A DNA stretch of 64,000 nucleotides from Rhynchopus sp. YZ270_cl-10. Its lineage: Eukaryota > Euglenozoa > Diplonemea > Diplonemida > Diplonemidae. Position 1 is the first letter of the stretch. Each line of letters starts with the position of its first letter. Both the position numbers and the translations under genes were made by a program. Positions 10,903 through 21,305 of the stretch are shown here, in pieces. Location: NCBI GenBank assembly GCA_964035575.1, contig OZ037844.1, positions 1,638,501 through 1,702,500 of the forward strand, in the 5' to 3' direction. Under the pieces are notes generated by a model. It saw only the letters and a list, made by a program, of their open reading frames with translations. It was not told the origin of the DNA and searched no databases.

Positions 10903-10940
10903 CCTTCTATTCAGTAGAATAGTTAGTATATGAAACAATC
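10903..10940 (+). repeat. CTATTCAGTAGAATAG repeat, copy 1
   Basis: CTATTC-AGTA-GAATAG is a perfect 6-bp-stem hairpin followed by a TAGTATATGAAA-like tail. Related copies are at about 12780 and 25265. This copy lies about 0.5 kb after the stop of paralogue 2. Confidence 0.6.
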
Positions 10941-11779
10941 TTTTACTAACGCTAAAAAAAAAACGGATACAATGCCCCTCTTTTACTTCAAAGCACATTT
11001 TGTCGTGTTTTTTTTTTTGACAAAGAAAAAGAACAAACGCAGGTGACATATTTCTCGCAGCTGTTTTTTTTATTGTATTCTCGAATTGAGTCAGTACAAA
11101 AAAAATATATATATCGCCGATTTACATTTTTCTCCCCGCGTTTTGTCTCTTGGGAACACCGAAAGGACATGGAAGAAATAGAAGAAAACGGGTTACGATT
11201 ATTTTTCCGGTTTTCAAGAACAGAAAGAAAACGAAAATATTTTTGTTTTTTTTTTTTTTTGAGTCCCATCCACCCCTTCTTAAGGCCACTACATAACTTT
11301 TTGTTTCACCCCCCCACCCTCCACCCTCACTTTTAGTTCGGTGACTCAGCACGAGAGGCTTCGACCAAGAGTTACCAAGCGAAAATACGTTCATTTTTGA
11401 CCAATTTTTCTGTCTTTTTGCTTTATCGCTCTCTGCCAGACACAATCCTTAATTGGGGGTTGAGTGTCAGCCGTTTATGGTTTCTTACAAAGCGGTCCTC
11501 TGGTGGTCTATACTCTCCTAGACTTGTGCAGAAACTTTTTGTACTTCTTTTCCTGGTCTCCCTAGGAAAAGGTACGTTTTTTTTTTTTTTGCTTTTGAAA
11601 GTGACCCAAGCGTGCCCATGCGTGCCCCCTCTTTGTGTCGATGAGATGAGGAGACGTTTGCACTTTCAACGTCTCTTTTGTTGCCAGCTGGACAAGCGGT
11701 TCGTGTAAAAACATTGTGTACCGCCCCCGTTCACACTACAGTACGGGGCAAGATAATGTTTCCTTTTGCACCATCTGTT

Positions 11780-11860
11780 GTAGACAGCAGGGGTACTTTT
11801 GCTTTCGTCCTCGGGCTGGCATCGTACGAGGGTCAGTCGATAAACGATTCTTTTTTTTTT
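11780..11860 (+). repeat. family G dispersed repeat, copy 1
   Basis: A short unit with GGGTACTTTTGCTTTC, GGCTGGCATCGTAC and GGTCAGTCG, followed by a T run. Related units are at about 13381-13425, 19148-19215, 25676-25760 and 40770-40850, all in + orientation. Non-coding. Confidence 0.55.
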
Positions 11861-12777
11861 TTTCAAGTACGATTTTTGAACGAAACAACAACAAAAAAGC
11901 GTAGCTTTTAATATGGGGATTCGCCCCCTTCTGTCAGCCCCATAGTCATGAGGCTCTACTACACCTTGGGGGGGCCCATGGAGGGGAGGTGTGCGGGCTG
12001 TGCCCCCAAGAGGAAAAGGGAAACTGCCGCGTAAAAATAACCACGTATGTCAGCGTCACGCCTCCCTCGGTAGGTTGCAGTGAAGGGGGGAAAATACCTT
12101 TTGAACTGGTGCATTGTGTAGTCTTGCTTCTCGCACATAAGGTAACATGCTTGCAGTATTTGGCTGTCTACATGTTGCCGGTTTTTTTTCCCTCAAACAT
12201 TCACACCTCACGTTTATTTTGCATCCGATTGTTACCTGTCAAATGCTAGCTCGGTAGCGACGCCAATAACCTTCCTACCCCCTCCGTTGGAGAGGGTGTC
12301 TTGCACCTTTTTTTTTCCTTTCAAAAAAAACGAAAAAAAATTACTTCCCCATTCTGTAACCTGACGGAGGTGGACAGCAGGCAGCAGGACATCATGGCTG
12401 TTTCCATGAAACGCAGATGAGTCCACATTCTGTGTTTATTGACCATTTTCGGATGATTCAAGAGCAAAATAAGCAAAAACAAAAAACCAACACAAAAACA
12501 AAAAAAAAAAAAACGTTGCCACTGCCTCCATTCAGATGACTAGGTACGAGAGGCTTGCAGTCATTCTTATTCACAATATTTCCATTCCCCCCTCCCCTTC
12601 CCGAGTTTCCTCTGTGCAATGCATCTTATACATCGTCTTTTGTGATAGTACTCTTACTTTTGAAGCTGAACGGACGGGAGTGGACCTTACTACAGTGTAC
12701 GGTGACTTTGCTTACCCTGGTAACAAGAAAAGCAACAAGCTAATTTCACACAGAATGAAGCTTTTTGTTCCTTTTTA

Positions 12778-12812
12778 CTCTATTCAGTAGAATAGAAAGT
12801 ATAATATTATGA
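12778..12812 (+). repeat. CTATTCAGTAGAATAG repeat, copy 2
   Basis: Same palindrome and AAAGTATA tail as at 10903 and 25260. No gene nearby. Confidence 0.55.
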
Positions 12813-15113
12813 AAATAACCCTTTTTGTTACCTTTGTAACTTAGGTAACTTATTACGCAAGAAGAACAATTTTTTTCTTTATTATCCATGGTAACGCAAG
12901 GTCACCGATGTACCTATTATCGCAGTAGCCAGTGTACTGTGACAGTAGCTGGGGGGGAAATACCCCACAATTCGACATTTTTAACTGTGTAGTAATGTGT
13001 AGTAATAGGTCCACACCCATGCAGGAGGGGAAGCCTTAAGGGCTTTAGTCGCCGTTCTTCAGAAGCTTTAAACATAACCCATCCCCACTCACACCCCCTG
13101 ACACTTCCCTCTGAACCCCCTAGCTCTCTTGGGCAGGACAGTGCAGTAGTGTGCTGTTCTGTTGTTATGGTTTTTGGTGACTTGCAACGTGACATCTCCA
13201 ATCTCAGCAAAGCCGGCAAAGAGCCTAGCTGAAGTGGTGGATGTTCCAGGAGTGTGGGTCCCCCATATCCACAATACACCCCGTTTTTTCGAATATCTGT
13301 AAGCTCACAACTCTTCAGCGGAAGGTGGGCCCTTTACGGTGCGGCCCATTAGGTTTCCTTTTTACACATTCTGTTGTTGTCTGCAGGGTATTTCTGCTTT
13401 CATCTGGTGCTGGCACGTTGGACTGCATGGTTGGGGTCCACCCCGTGCAGCCGGTCATGTACCAAGGTACACGAGTGATGAGCGGGCTGTTGTATTTCTG
13501 GCAAGTTTTTTTCCCGATGGATTGGTCGTTTTTTCGTTTCTTTTTTTTTTTTTGAAGTGTGTTATTCAATGATGTGTAATTACTGCACTGACTATCGCCA
13601 GATTACAGATTGTGCGTGTCTAGCTCTTTCGCGATGTTGTGTGCACGAGAATGCATCACTCATCCTACACATTGTTTTTTGATCGTTTTTCTTTGGACTT
13701 CACGCCCTCCACCCCTCTCACCCCTTTTTGGATGTTCCCCTGTTCATCTTTAACGTTTTTATCTGTCTTTTTTGAAAAATAATTCTGTTATTCGCGAATA
13801 CCGCCCTGCGCGGTTTTGTCCTTTTTCCTCTGGCCATCATCCTTTATTGATTGTTCTTTGATAAAACCGTTGGTAACGCTAAGTATGCCAGACTTAGATA
13901 CGACTTTACCAACTTCTCTTCACACCGTGCACGTAAACACGTTAAGCGTATTCAGGGTGGCTGGAATTTGGCCATTTTTTTTTTTTTTTGGAGTGGCTGC
14001 ATGCTTTTTTCTAAATCACGATCGCGATCGGGATTTTGGGGGAAACAGTGTTTCCCACGGTGAGATTTTGGGGTGAGAAATCTCACAAAAAAAAAAAAAA
14101 AAAAAAAGGGGGCAGCAGTCTTCGGACAGGTGAGTAGCGACACCTCCCTTGCCAGCTGACAGAAGCCAAGTCGCAAATGTTTTTATACGTTTGGTTTTGT
14201 GGTTTTGAGTTCTAAGAAAAGACAAGTAGACCATGGAAAACTGTTTGATAATAGCAACAGTGGCTTAATCTCTTTACATCACGGAGGGTCTTGCACTGAC
14301 GATGTCCCCCTCTGTTACGACCAATGTATGCAGTTAGGACTGAAACATGATGTACTGAAATTTTTTTGCCAACTACTTTATTTTCTTCACGTGACCCCTT
14401 TTAACCCACCCCCTTACTCTAAAACTTTGAAGATGCAACTTTTGTGTATAAAACAGCACTTTGAATGCAAATCAATAAATAAAAGCTACTTTCTAGGGTT
14501 GAGGATGGCCTCCGTCCATACCGATTAAGTACAAAGCCTTAGGGCGACATTGTGTACAGATCCTACCTCGGTAGGTGATTGTCGATACAACAAAAAGTGA
14601 GGTGAGAAATCTCACCTGCAGGCCTTTTGCTAACTTTGGGATTTTCCCCCTGAATGGCATGATGGTCAAAAAAAAATAATTTCCTGGAAAAAAAGTACAT
14701 TCCGAGCTTTCCCACCTGGTGAAAGCGGTCGTCGCGCGCTTCGCGCGCGCCTCCCTGCCAGCCACAGGGTGGAGAGGCGAAGGGTCAGCTTTGCGAGATA
14801 ACAAAAAAACGGAATCTAATCCTTTATTAACGGCGCTTGGTCTTGCGCCTTACGTACACTAACCGTACAAAATCAATACGTCTTCCAGAAGCAGGGGCTG
14901 TTGCAACGGCTGGGTCACTTTGAACTAAAAATGGTCAAACTTTTGCAGCTTGGGTCAAATTTCATTTTTGGCTGTAAAATGTAAGTGAATCCCCTAGACA
15001 TTGTAAAATGGCACCGTAGGCAGGAAGAAAATGGCGTACAGCGCGAGCGAAGCGAGCGGAAATTTTTTTGAGGTATACCTCCGCGAGCGCAGCGAGCAGA
15101 AAAATTTTAAGGT

Positions 15114-15207
15114 GCCATCATGCCATCATGCCATCATGCCATCATGCCATCATGCCATCATGCCATCATGCCATCATGCCATCATGCCATCATGCCATCA
15201 TGACATC
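15114..15207 (+). repeat. (GCCATCAT)n 8-bp tandem array with inverted partners
   Basis: About 11-12 copies of GCCATCAT. Short arrays of the complement, ATGATGGC, follow at about 15262-15282 and 15311-15330, so the segment could fold back. Upstream are the GCGAGCGAAGCGAGCG and GCGAGCGCAGCGAGC motifs. Confidence 0.8.
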
Positions 15208-15699
15208 TGGGGGGAAATCCCCAGGTGATGGATAGCGAAAGCCTTGCCCCACCACCCCCCGTGGCATGATGGTGGCATGATGGAAAAAAAAATAAAAAAC
15301 GCCCAAAAACGTGGCATGATGGCATGATGGTTAGCAAAAGGCCTGCTCACCTGCAGGAAAAAAAAAAAAAAAAAATCATGGTTGAACCACGGGAGTACCA
15401 TGGGGAACTGGGTTGCTGACCGCACCATCCAGGCTGTACCTCAATTTTTTTTTGCCTGCGGCGCCATTTTCCCTTTTTTGCTCCGCAAAAAAGGGTTAGG
15501 TGTGTGACTATGTGCTGTAAAAAAGATAGATTTTTACACTGTACCCTAATTTTTTTTCGCCTGCGGCGCCATTTGTTTGATTTTTTTTTGCTCCGCAAAA
15601 ATCCCTATGTTCCCAATGTCCCTGGTCAGCAGTGCTGAGAAATTTTGGGCACAAAAACAAGCTGACCCCCCAATCTTCCAACGACAGTGACATTTATGT

Positions 15700-15905
15700 C
15701 AACAATTTTTAGAAATGTTGCGTACCGTGGCTTCGCTTGGGTGCCATGCCTGCCATGACTGCCATGACTGCCGTTTATTTTGTAAATGTACTGAGGTTAC
15801 TGATAATTCGTGTACCACGTGTGCCTGGTGCAAATATCAATGAAGTGCCGAACTCCGAGAAATTCTCGCATTCCGCCGGAGGCCCCCAACTTGAGCTAAG
15901 GTGGG
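15700..15905 (+). repeat. Repeat A-related block
   Basis: Shares TTGCGTACCGTGGCTTCGC, GTACTGAGGTTACTGAT, GGTGCAAATATCAATGAAGT and CATTCCGCCGG with the block at 35440-35640. It shares the first two with Repeat A copies 1 and 2. Non-coding. Confidence 0.7.
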
Positions 15906-16017
15906 GACGCGGGCGCGCGAAGCGCGCCCGGGCTCGCCACACCTATACAAAAACCCGCAAAACCGCAAAATCTCACCTATTTTCAGAGTTAGGTGAGATG
16001 CTGGGAAACACTGGGGG

Positions 16018-16739
16018 AAAAAAAAAAAAAAAAAAAAAAAACCTGCAGTTGTGCAAATTAGTACATGTGGGTTTGGTATTTTTTCAGAAGTGGTGCCACC
16101 ACGTTCCGCAAGGAGCCCGATCTGTCAAAATAAGCACTTTTCAAAAAAAAAAAGTAGCGTACCGTGCGCCTGCGGCGCAGCTAAATTACGAGAGGTAGCC
16201 TACAGCTCTGTTGCGTACCGTGGCTTCGCCAGAATATTTCATTGTCAAAATATGGGAAGTAAAATTGATGGCAGTACTTTATTGAGGCGCCGATTTCCCG
16301 CGGTGCGCATTTTCCTGATGAGTACTTACCAACGACAGTGCCATTTTTTCTGGCAACATTTTTATAAATGTTGCGTACCGTGGCTTCGCCAGGAACCTTT
16401 CAGTGACATGACCGCCGGTTCTTACTTACTATTAATGTACTGAGGTTACTGATCAGAAGGCTGACACCACTACGACTTGTGGTTCACCCTCCCCACCCGC
16501 CCCTCGATTTTGTTCAGAGGGGAGAAAGCGCCTCACTTCGCCGCACTGGCAGGGAGTCGCGCGCGCGAAGCGCGCGCAGCGACCGCTTTTACGGGGCGAA
16601 AGCTCGGGACCCCAAATCACCCCCGTTTGGCCAAAAGGGGGATTGACTAGTGCCCTGCCCCTGCTGGAAAAATTGGAAAAATTGGAAATTTTTTGGGGAG
16701 AAAAAAAAAAAAAAAAAAAAAAGAAGAAGGCGCGAAAAT
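16018..16739 (+). repeat. Repeat A, copy 2, left part
   Basis: Matches 1034-1743 with few base differences and one 10-bp insertion near 16210. It is cut at GAAAAT (16734-16739) by the element at 16740-19052 and continues at 19053-19146. Confidence 0.9.
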
Positions 16740-17310
16740 CATACTTGGACCGCCCGAAATATATTTCGGGCATTTCGGGCGAATTAGGGGCGGATTTCGG
16801 GCGATTTTGTGCGCCCGAAGTCGCCCGAAAACGCCCGAAATCGCCCGAAATGCAGATTTCGGGCGAATTCGGGCGCTTTTTCCGTAGTGAAAACCGACTA
16901 GGTGGGGTTCTACTCATTTTCGCAAAAAAACTTTTTATATTTGGAAATATTTGATGCCAAATCTGTCAAAATAAGCAAGAATCGAAAACTTTTGTACACC
17001 TGAGTGCACTTTGGAGGCCCGTGAGAATCACCACCAAGTCACGGGTTTTCTGACTATCATTTGCTTATTCCTACCCAAAACACACTATGAACCGGGTTTT
17101 CACTATTTTTTCGTATTTCAGGGTGAATTTTTGTGAATTTTCGGGTCACAGGGTGGTTCTGACCCATTCTCGGGGTGTTTCGGGCCTGTAGTTGCTCAGG
17201 AGATGCCCAAAAACGTGAAAAATCGCCTTTTTACGTTTTCAGTAGTATTTTAGTGTAAATTGTTAGGGAAATCGGTTTTATACGTGGCTGCTAACAGAGC
17301 TGCACTCATA

Positions 17311-18714
17311 CAGTGTGACACAGAATTAATGGCCGATGACGACATTTTGTAAAAATTGTTATATTATTCTAAAAAATAGGCAAAATTTGACTCATTTCAT
17401 TGCATTTTCAACTGGCCGTGTATGAAAAGTGTGTGTGTGGGGAAAATATTAACATGGAAATATCCCTTTTTGGTAAAAAAGGGTGCATGTGTAAAAAAAA
17501 AAAATACAGTGTAGCAGTACAAACGAGTGGGTGCACAAAAATAAATAGAGCATGCATTAGTATTTTGTGTGCATTCCGTTGGAATTGCGAACTGCGTCTA
17601 GGCGTCGTGGCATTGACATGATGTAACGTGCAACGAAGCTATTGTCCATCTTGGACCATTCCTTGTTGATGGCACGTTTAAGTGCTGACACGTCTTTGGG
17701 CTCCCGTTCGTTGACTGCAGTCTGCAGCTTGGCCCACAGGTTCTCAATAGGATTGAGATCAGGGGAGTTGCCTGGCCAGTCAGCTTTAGGGAGGAACGAG
17801 AAAGGTTGGGAGGAGAGGAATGCTTGAGTAACGTTCGCAGTGTGGCAGGGTGCCCCATCCTGCTGAAACGTGTAGCTACTGTCAGGCAGGAGTTCTTTTA
17901 TTTCTTTGAGCGCTTTCTGTAAGACGAGCGTACGGTACTTCTCTGCATTGAGAGCACCGTCATAGAAATAGAGCTTCGTCTTACCTCTGGTGGTGATTCC
18001 TCCCCAGACGTGAACCTTCTGCGTAGCCCTGACCTTATCAACGGTTGGGGGCGGCTCATCACCATCTGCAACCCAGACAACATCGTTCTTCTTGCTCACC
18101 CGAGAAAAAAGCCAAAAGTCTTTTTCATCGGTGAACATCACCTTTGACCAGTCGGTGTTTCGATGCGTTTCAGCAAACTCTATCCGGGCAGTGATGTTCT
18201 TTTCCGAGAGCTTTGGTTTGCTCTTCGTTTGAACGGGCTTCAGCCCCTTCTCCTTCAGGCACCTGCGGACACTCTCCCTCGAAATCTGTAGTCGCGACGC
18301 TACTTTCCTGCAAGACTGAAACCGCTTGCCCCGCATGTGTCTAACCACCCTATTCTTAACGGTGTCGGTGGTGGCCGATCTCTTGCGTCCCCTCCCTGGC
18401 TTGTCCGAAAAATTCCGCTCTCCAGCGCGGTACTCCTTCACCCACCTACCCAAACTCCTCTTCGCAACGTTCAGCAACTCCGCCACCTCATCATGGCTCT
18501 TACCGCCAACAACGACTAGCGACGCTGCCTGTAGGCGCAACCCTTCCCTCGTGGCCTCAGTGTTCACTTTACCCTTAACCATTATATTTTTGCTTTTATT
18601 GTGTTCCTGGGCGTAAATATTTTATGTTTTGGGGGTGTTTTGAATATGTCCTTGTCAAAATTTGCCGTTTTTTTATAAAATGTCTTCATCGGCCATTAAT
18701 TCTGTGTCACACTG
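17311..18714 (-). mobile_element. Tc1/mariner transposon (DD37E), apparently intact
   Basis: 1404 bp with inverted ends starting CAGTGTGACACAGAATTAAT (29 identical bases, similarity to about 45), flanked by TA at 17309-17310 and 18715-18716. It holds one complete transposase gene on the minus strand. It is inserted inside the S1 element, so it is younger than that insertion. Confidence 0.95.
17557..18582 (-). CDS. Tc1/mariner-family transposase, DD37E
   Basis: 341 residues starting MVKGKVNTEATREGL. Residues 1-60 and 75-115 look like the paired helix-turn-helix DNA-binding domains, joined by a basic GRPR-like linker (KPGRGRKRS). The RNase H-fold catalytic domain has D152 (FTDEKDFW), D242 (FQQDGAPCHT) and E280 (SPDLNPIENLW). 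Exactly 37 residues separate the last two, giving DD37E rather than the classical Tc1 DD34E. The family cuts and pastes its element at TA dinucleotides. The frame is complete and no catalytic residue is missing. With well-matched ends and TA duplications the copy could be functional, which sequence alone cannot prove. It is the only credible minus-strand protein gene in the window. Confidence 0.95.
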   Translation of the reverse strand: MVKGKVNTEATREGLRLQAASLVVVGGKSHDEVAELLNVAKRSLGRWVKEYRAGERNFSDKPGRGRKRSATTDTVKNRVVRHMRGKRFQSCRKVASRLQISRESVRRCLKEKGLKPVQTKSKPKLSEKNITARIEFAETHRNTDWSKVMFTDEKDFWLFSRVSKKNDVVWVADGDEPPPTVDKVRATQKVHVWGGITTRGKTKLYFYDGALNAEKYRTLVLQKALKEIKELLPDSSYTFQQDGAPCHTANVTQAFLSSQPFSFLPKADWPGNSPDLNPIENLWAKLQTAVNEREPKDVSALKRAINKEWSKMDNSFVARYIMSMPRRLDAVRNSNGMHTKY

Positions 18715-19052
18715 TATAAGTTGGGTTCTACTAGGAATTTTTGCTCAATTTTTTTTTCTTTGAACAAATTTTGTGCCAATCTTTCAAGTAAAGCGTTAGA
18801 TTTTTACACTGATAACATGCTTCCCAGCACACATAAGATACTGGTTGTGCGCCCGAATCTGCCCGAAATCGCCCGAATTCGCCCGAAATGTGCCCGAATT
18901 CGCCCGAAATGCGCCCGAATTCGCCCGAATTACGTATAAATTCCCTTTAAAACGCCCGAAATATATTTCGGGCACATTTCGGGCGCTCGGGATCCGCGCC
19001 CGAAAAATCCGCCCGAATTCGCCCGAAATATATTTCGGGCGGTCCAAGTATG

Positions 19053-19146
19053 GAAAATGCTCAAAAAGCAGGTTTTTTTAGTTTTTTTTTTTTACGATCG
19101 GTCACCCCAAATTTTGGGGAAAAACCACCGATCGGGCGACAAGCAT
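19053..19146 (+). repeat. Repeat A, copy 2, right part
   Basis: Continues 16739 and matches 1738-1832, including ACGATCGGTCACCCC and GGGCGACAAGCATG. Confidence 0.9.
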
Positions 19147-20202
19147 GAGTGGCTGGCATCGTACATGGGTCAGTCGGAGGTGCCTGCATTGATAACTTCA
19201 CTTTTTTTTTTTTTGGCCTTTCCAACATTATTTGATATGCGAAGCATGTGTACGCATACGGTATGAGCGCATGGGATGTGCTCAGCTTAACCGTTTGTGT
19301 TGAAGGCGACTAAGGCACACGAGGCTTAGGCTTGCCACATCAACTGTTCTGTTTTGTTTTTTTCAGTGCGTCCGCCGATGAACCGGCGAGGCGTTTTTTG
19401 CACTTCCAATATTTTCTTTGTTTCTTTGACATTCCTTTTTATCCAAAAGAAAGCTGGGAACATTTTTATTCCCTCCTCATATGCTATCAATTTGATTGCA
19501 TGATATGTTGAAATACTTTGTCTTTGGGATATTTCCATTTTTTTTGTGTCCAAAATAGCACCACACAAATCAACAATCCTGTTGTGTCGTTGTACCGTGC
19601 GTGGACCGTGGTTGTGATTTGTTCTTGGTTACCTTAAAAAATCACCGATTTGGTACTAGATTTGGTACAACACTCATTTCATTTATTTTTGTCGTGACAG
19701 GATAAAGCTACTTTTTTCTTCTTCTTTCTTTTCAAAGGTTGAACGCAGCGAGGCTTGTTTGCCAACTGTGTTGTTATCACCATTCTTTTTGGCAGAATTT
19801 CCGGCATGAAAAAAAAAAAAATGAAGAGTGTGTAAACCAAATCACATCTGTCACATCTTAAGGGTGTGTACGTGAGACGTATTCATCCTTCAATCTTTCC
19901 CCTTTGTTCCCCTACTCACGCCACTATAGCTCTCCACAAATACATCTGGTTCGTTTCTTTTGTCGCTTTCCCCACAAGTTTCCCCTAGGCCTGAGGTGTC
20001 GGCTAATTGAGTGCATTCCCTTTGTGCTCTGTAAGACGCTACCCGTAGGCAGTTAGTTGATTGAGAAAAAAAATGTGTCTGTTCGTGTCCCCGGATCCGA
20101 TTATAGTTCTCTTTTTGACCGGCCCTCCTTGAGGGAAACAGGTCAAAAAATCAGAGTCAAAAAAGGGTGTGACCAGTTCGCCAAACAAAAGGGGGTGAAC
20201 GA

Positions 20203-20294
20203 CGGTGAAGTACATGAATGGTTTGTTTCGGTACTTGTGGTTTCACTGTTGCAAGCCAACGGTGAAACTATAAGGCAAGTCATTTACTTCACCG
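20203..20294. mobile_element. MITE-like foldback element, family M1, copy 2
   Basis: 92 bp between inverted ends CGGTGAAGTACATGA and TCATTTACTTCACCG. The central stem GTTTCACTGTTG / CAACGGTGAAAC corresponds to the perfect hairpin of the copy near 2180. Non-coding. Confidence 0.6.
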
Positions 20295-21175
20295 GAGAAG
20301 GGAGAAGGTGAGGGTTAGCAATGGTTTTGTGACACGTGCATTCACAGAAACCGGCACCCTATTGTTCTTACGATATCCTCCTGTAAAAAGGGTTTTTTAA
20401 TTTGGTTTTGAAAACTTGGTTGTATTAGTGTAGACACCCAAGGATGCGCTCCACACTATTGTCTTTTCTTTGCTTTTTTTTTTGCTCACTCCTTGAGCGC
20501 CACAACGTTCTTCGTTTCTTTCCTTTTCCTTTGCCAACAAACCTTTTTGATAAATTGTTGGAATAAGTGTTAAGTGAGGCCAACCTGTGCTAAGCTTTCA
20601 CTTTCTAAACGAAGAAAAAAAATATAGTTCATTTTTATTTAACAAAGTGCTCTCTGGGGTTCGATAACCCGCGGAGAACCAGTGCCTGTACGTCGATGAA
20701 TGGAGAGGCGTGCGCACTTTCGACTTCTCTTCTCTTCTCTTTTTATTTTTTTTTATTTTTTTTGCACGTCATTACTCATACCGCAGTAAAGCAAAACGTC
20801 CCGCCTAACAAAGGGTGGATCCGAAATCCTGTGGGGTTAAGTTACGTCACTGTCTTCGTTTTCTATTTTTTGCATTTTTTTCCCCCCCCGTTTTTTGATT
20901 TTTGTGAACTCTAAAAAAAGAACTGTTAGGAACATAACCTCCGGTGGCAGGGCTTCCTTCAAGGAAAACCTTGCAGTTTTTGCTGGAACTGAATCCTTGT
21001 GGGCAGCCCTTTGGCAAACACCACTTTACGAATCAATAAAAGCAAGAATTTTTCTTTCTTTTTCTTTTTTGAAAGAGTTACGTTTCTCTTACAACACTCC
21101 CTATGAACTAAAGCACCACAGCAGAAGGGTGTCCAAATTTCACCACAACAAAGGCATGCTGGGGGGGCTTTTTTC

Positions 21176-21220
21176 CTCTCCATCTCTCCTCTCGCTCCCT
21201 CTTCTCACCCATCCCCACAG
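21176..21220 (+). promoter_or_regulatory. polypyrimidine tract and AG acceptor before paralogue 3
   Basis: A dense C/T run ends CATCCCCACAG (AG 21219-21220), 85 nt before the ATG at 21306. It is a strong splice-acceptor layout and supports starting the gene at 21306, not at the upstream open frame. Confidence 0.5.
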
Positions 21221-21305
21221 GATTGCTTCACACCCATCCACACACCGACACACCGGGCGCCCCGCCCCCTTTCCCCTTCTCTTTCACAAAGGCTTGCCCC
21301 TACCT

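Larger units (their letters stand above)
10394..16017. other. long non-coding spacer with dispersed short repeats
   Basis: No supported gene. It contains: hairpin family H1 (10561-10600, weaker at 11341 and 12538); the CTATTCAGTAGAATAG repeat (10905, 12780); family G units (about 11780 and 13381); a GTTCCAGGAG/CCATATCCAC unit at 13236-13290 that recurs at 26610-26670; a GGTGAGAAATCTCACC hairpin near 14605; an 8-bp array at 15114-15207; and a Repeat A-related block at about 15700-15905. Poly-T and poly-A runs are frequent. A TACTAAC followed by TTTAG (10870-10890) looks like a splice acceptor with no adjoining gene. Confidence 0.6.
16740..19052. mobile_element. Inverted-repeat DNA element with 6-bp TSD (family S1), non-autonomous, carrying a nested Tc1
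   Basis: Perfect 32-bp terminal inverted repeats start CATACTTGGACCGCCCG and are flanked by a GAAAAT duplication (16734-16739, 19053-19058). The uninterrupted Repeat A at 1738-1743 has a single GAAAAT at this point, so ends and duplication are certain. Subterminal regions (16752-16880 and 18850-19040) hold arrays of GCCCGAAAT/ATTTCGGGC modules. Without the nested 1404-bp Tc1 and its TA, about 907 bp remain with no gene. The superfamily is not recognised; the 6-bp duplication excludes TA- and TTA-specific families. Confidence 0.9.
19147..21220. other. non-coding spacer before paralogue 3
   Basis: No gene is supported. It holds a family G unit (19148-19215); units with CCGATGAACCGGCGAGGCG (19374) and TCGATGAATGGAGAGGCG (20693), related to one at 27152; the M1 element at 20203-20294; and T/A runs. 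A GGTTCGATAACCC at 20657 superficially resembles a tRNA T-arm, but no tRNA folds around it. Confidence 0.55.

Noticed and set aside
15114-15207. CRISPR-like array
   Set aside because: Units of 8 bp are contiguous with no spacers, in a eukaryotic context. Same for 27.3-27.6, 29.1-29.5 and 32.2-32.3 kb.
20640-20710. Possible tRNA (GGTTCGATAACCC T-arm-like)
   Set aside because: No acceptor, D or anticodon stems fold around it.
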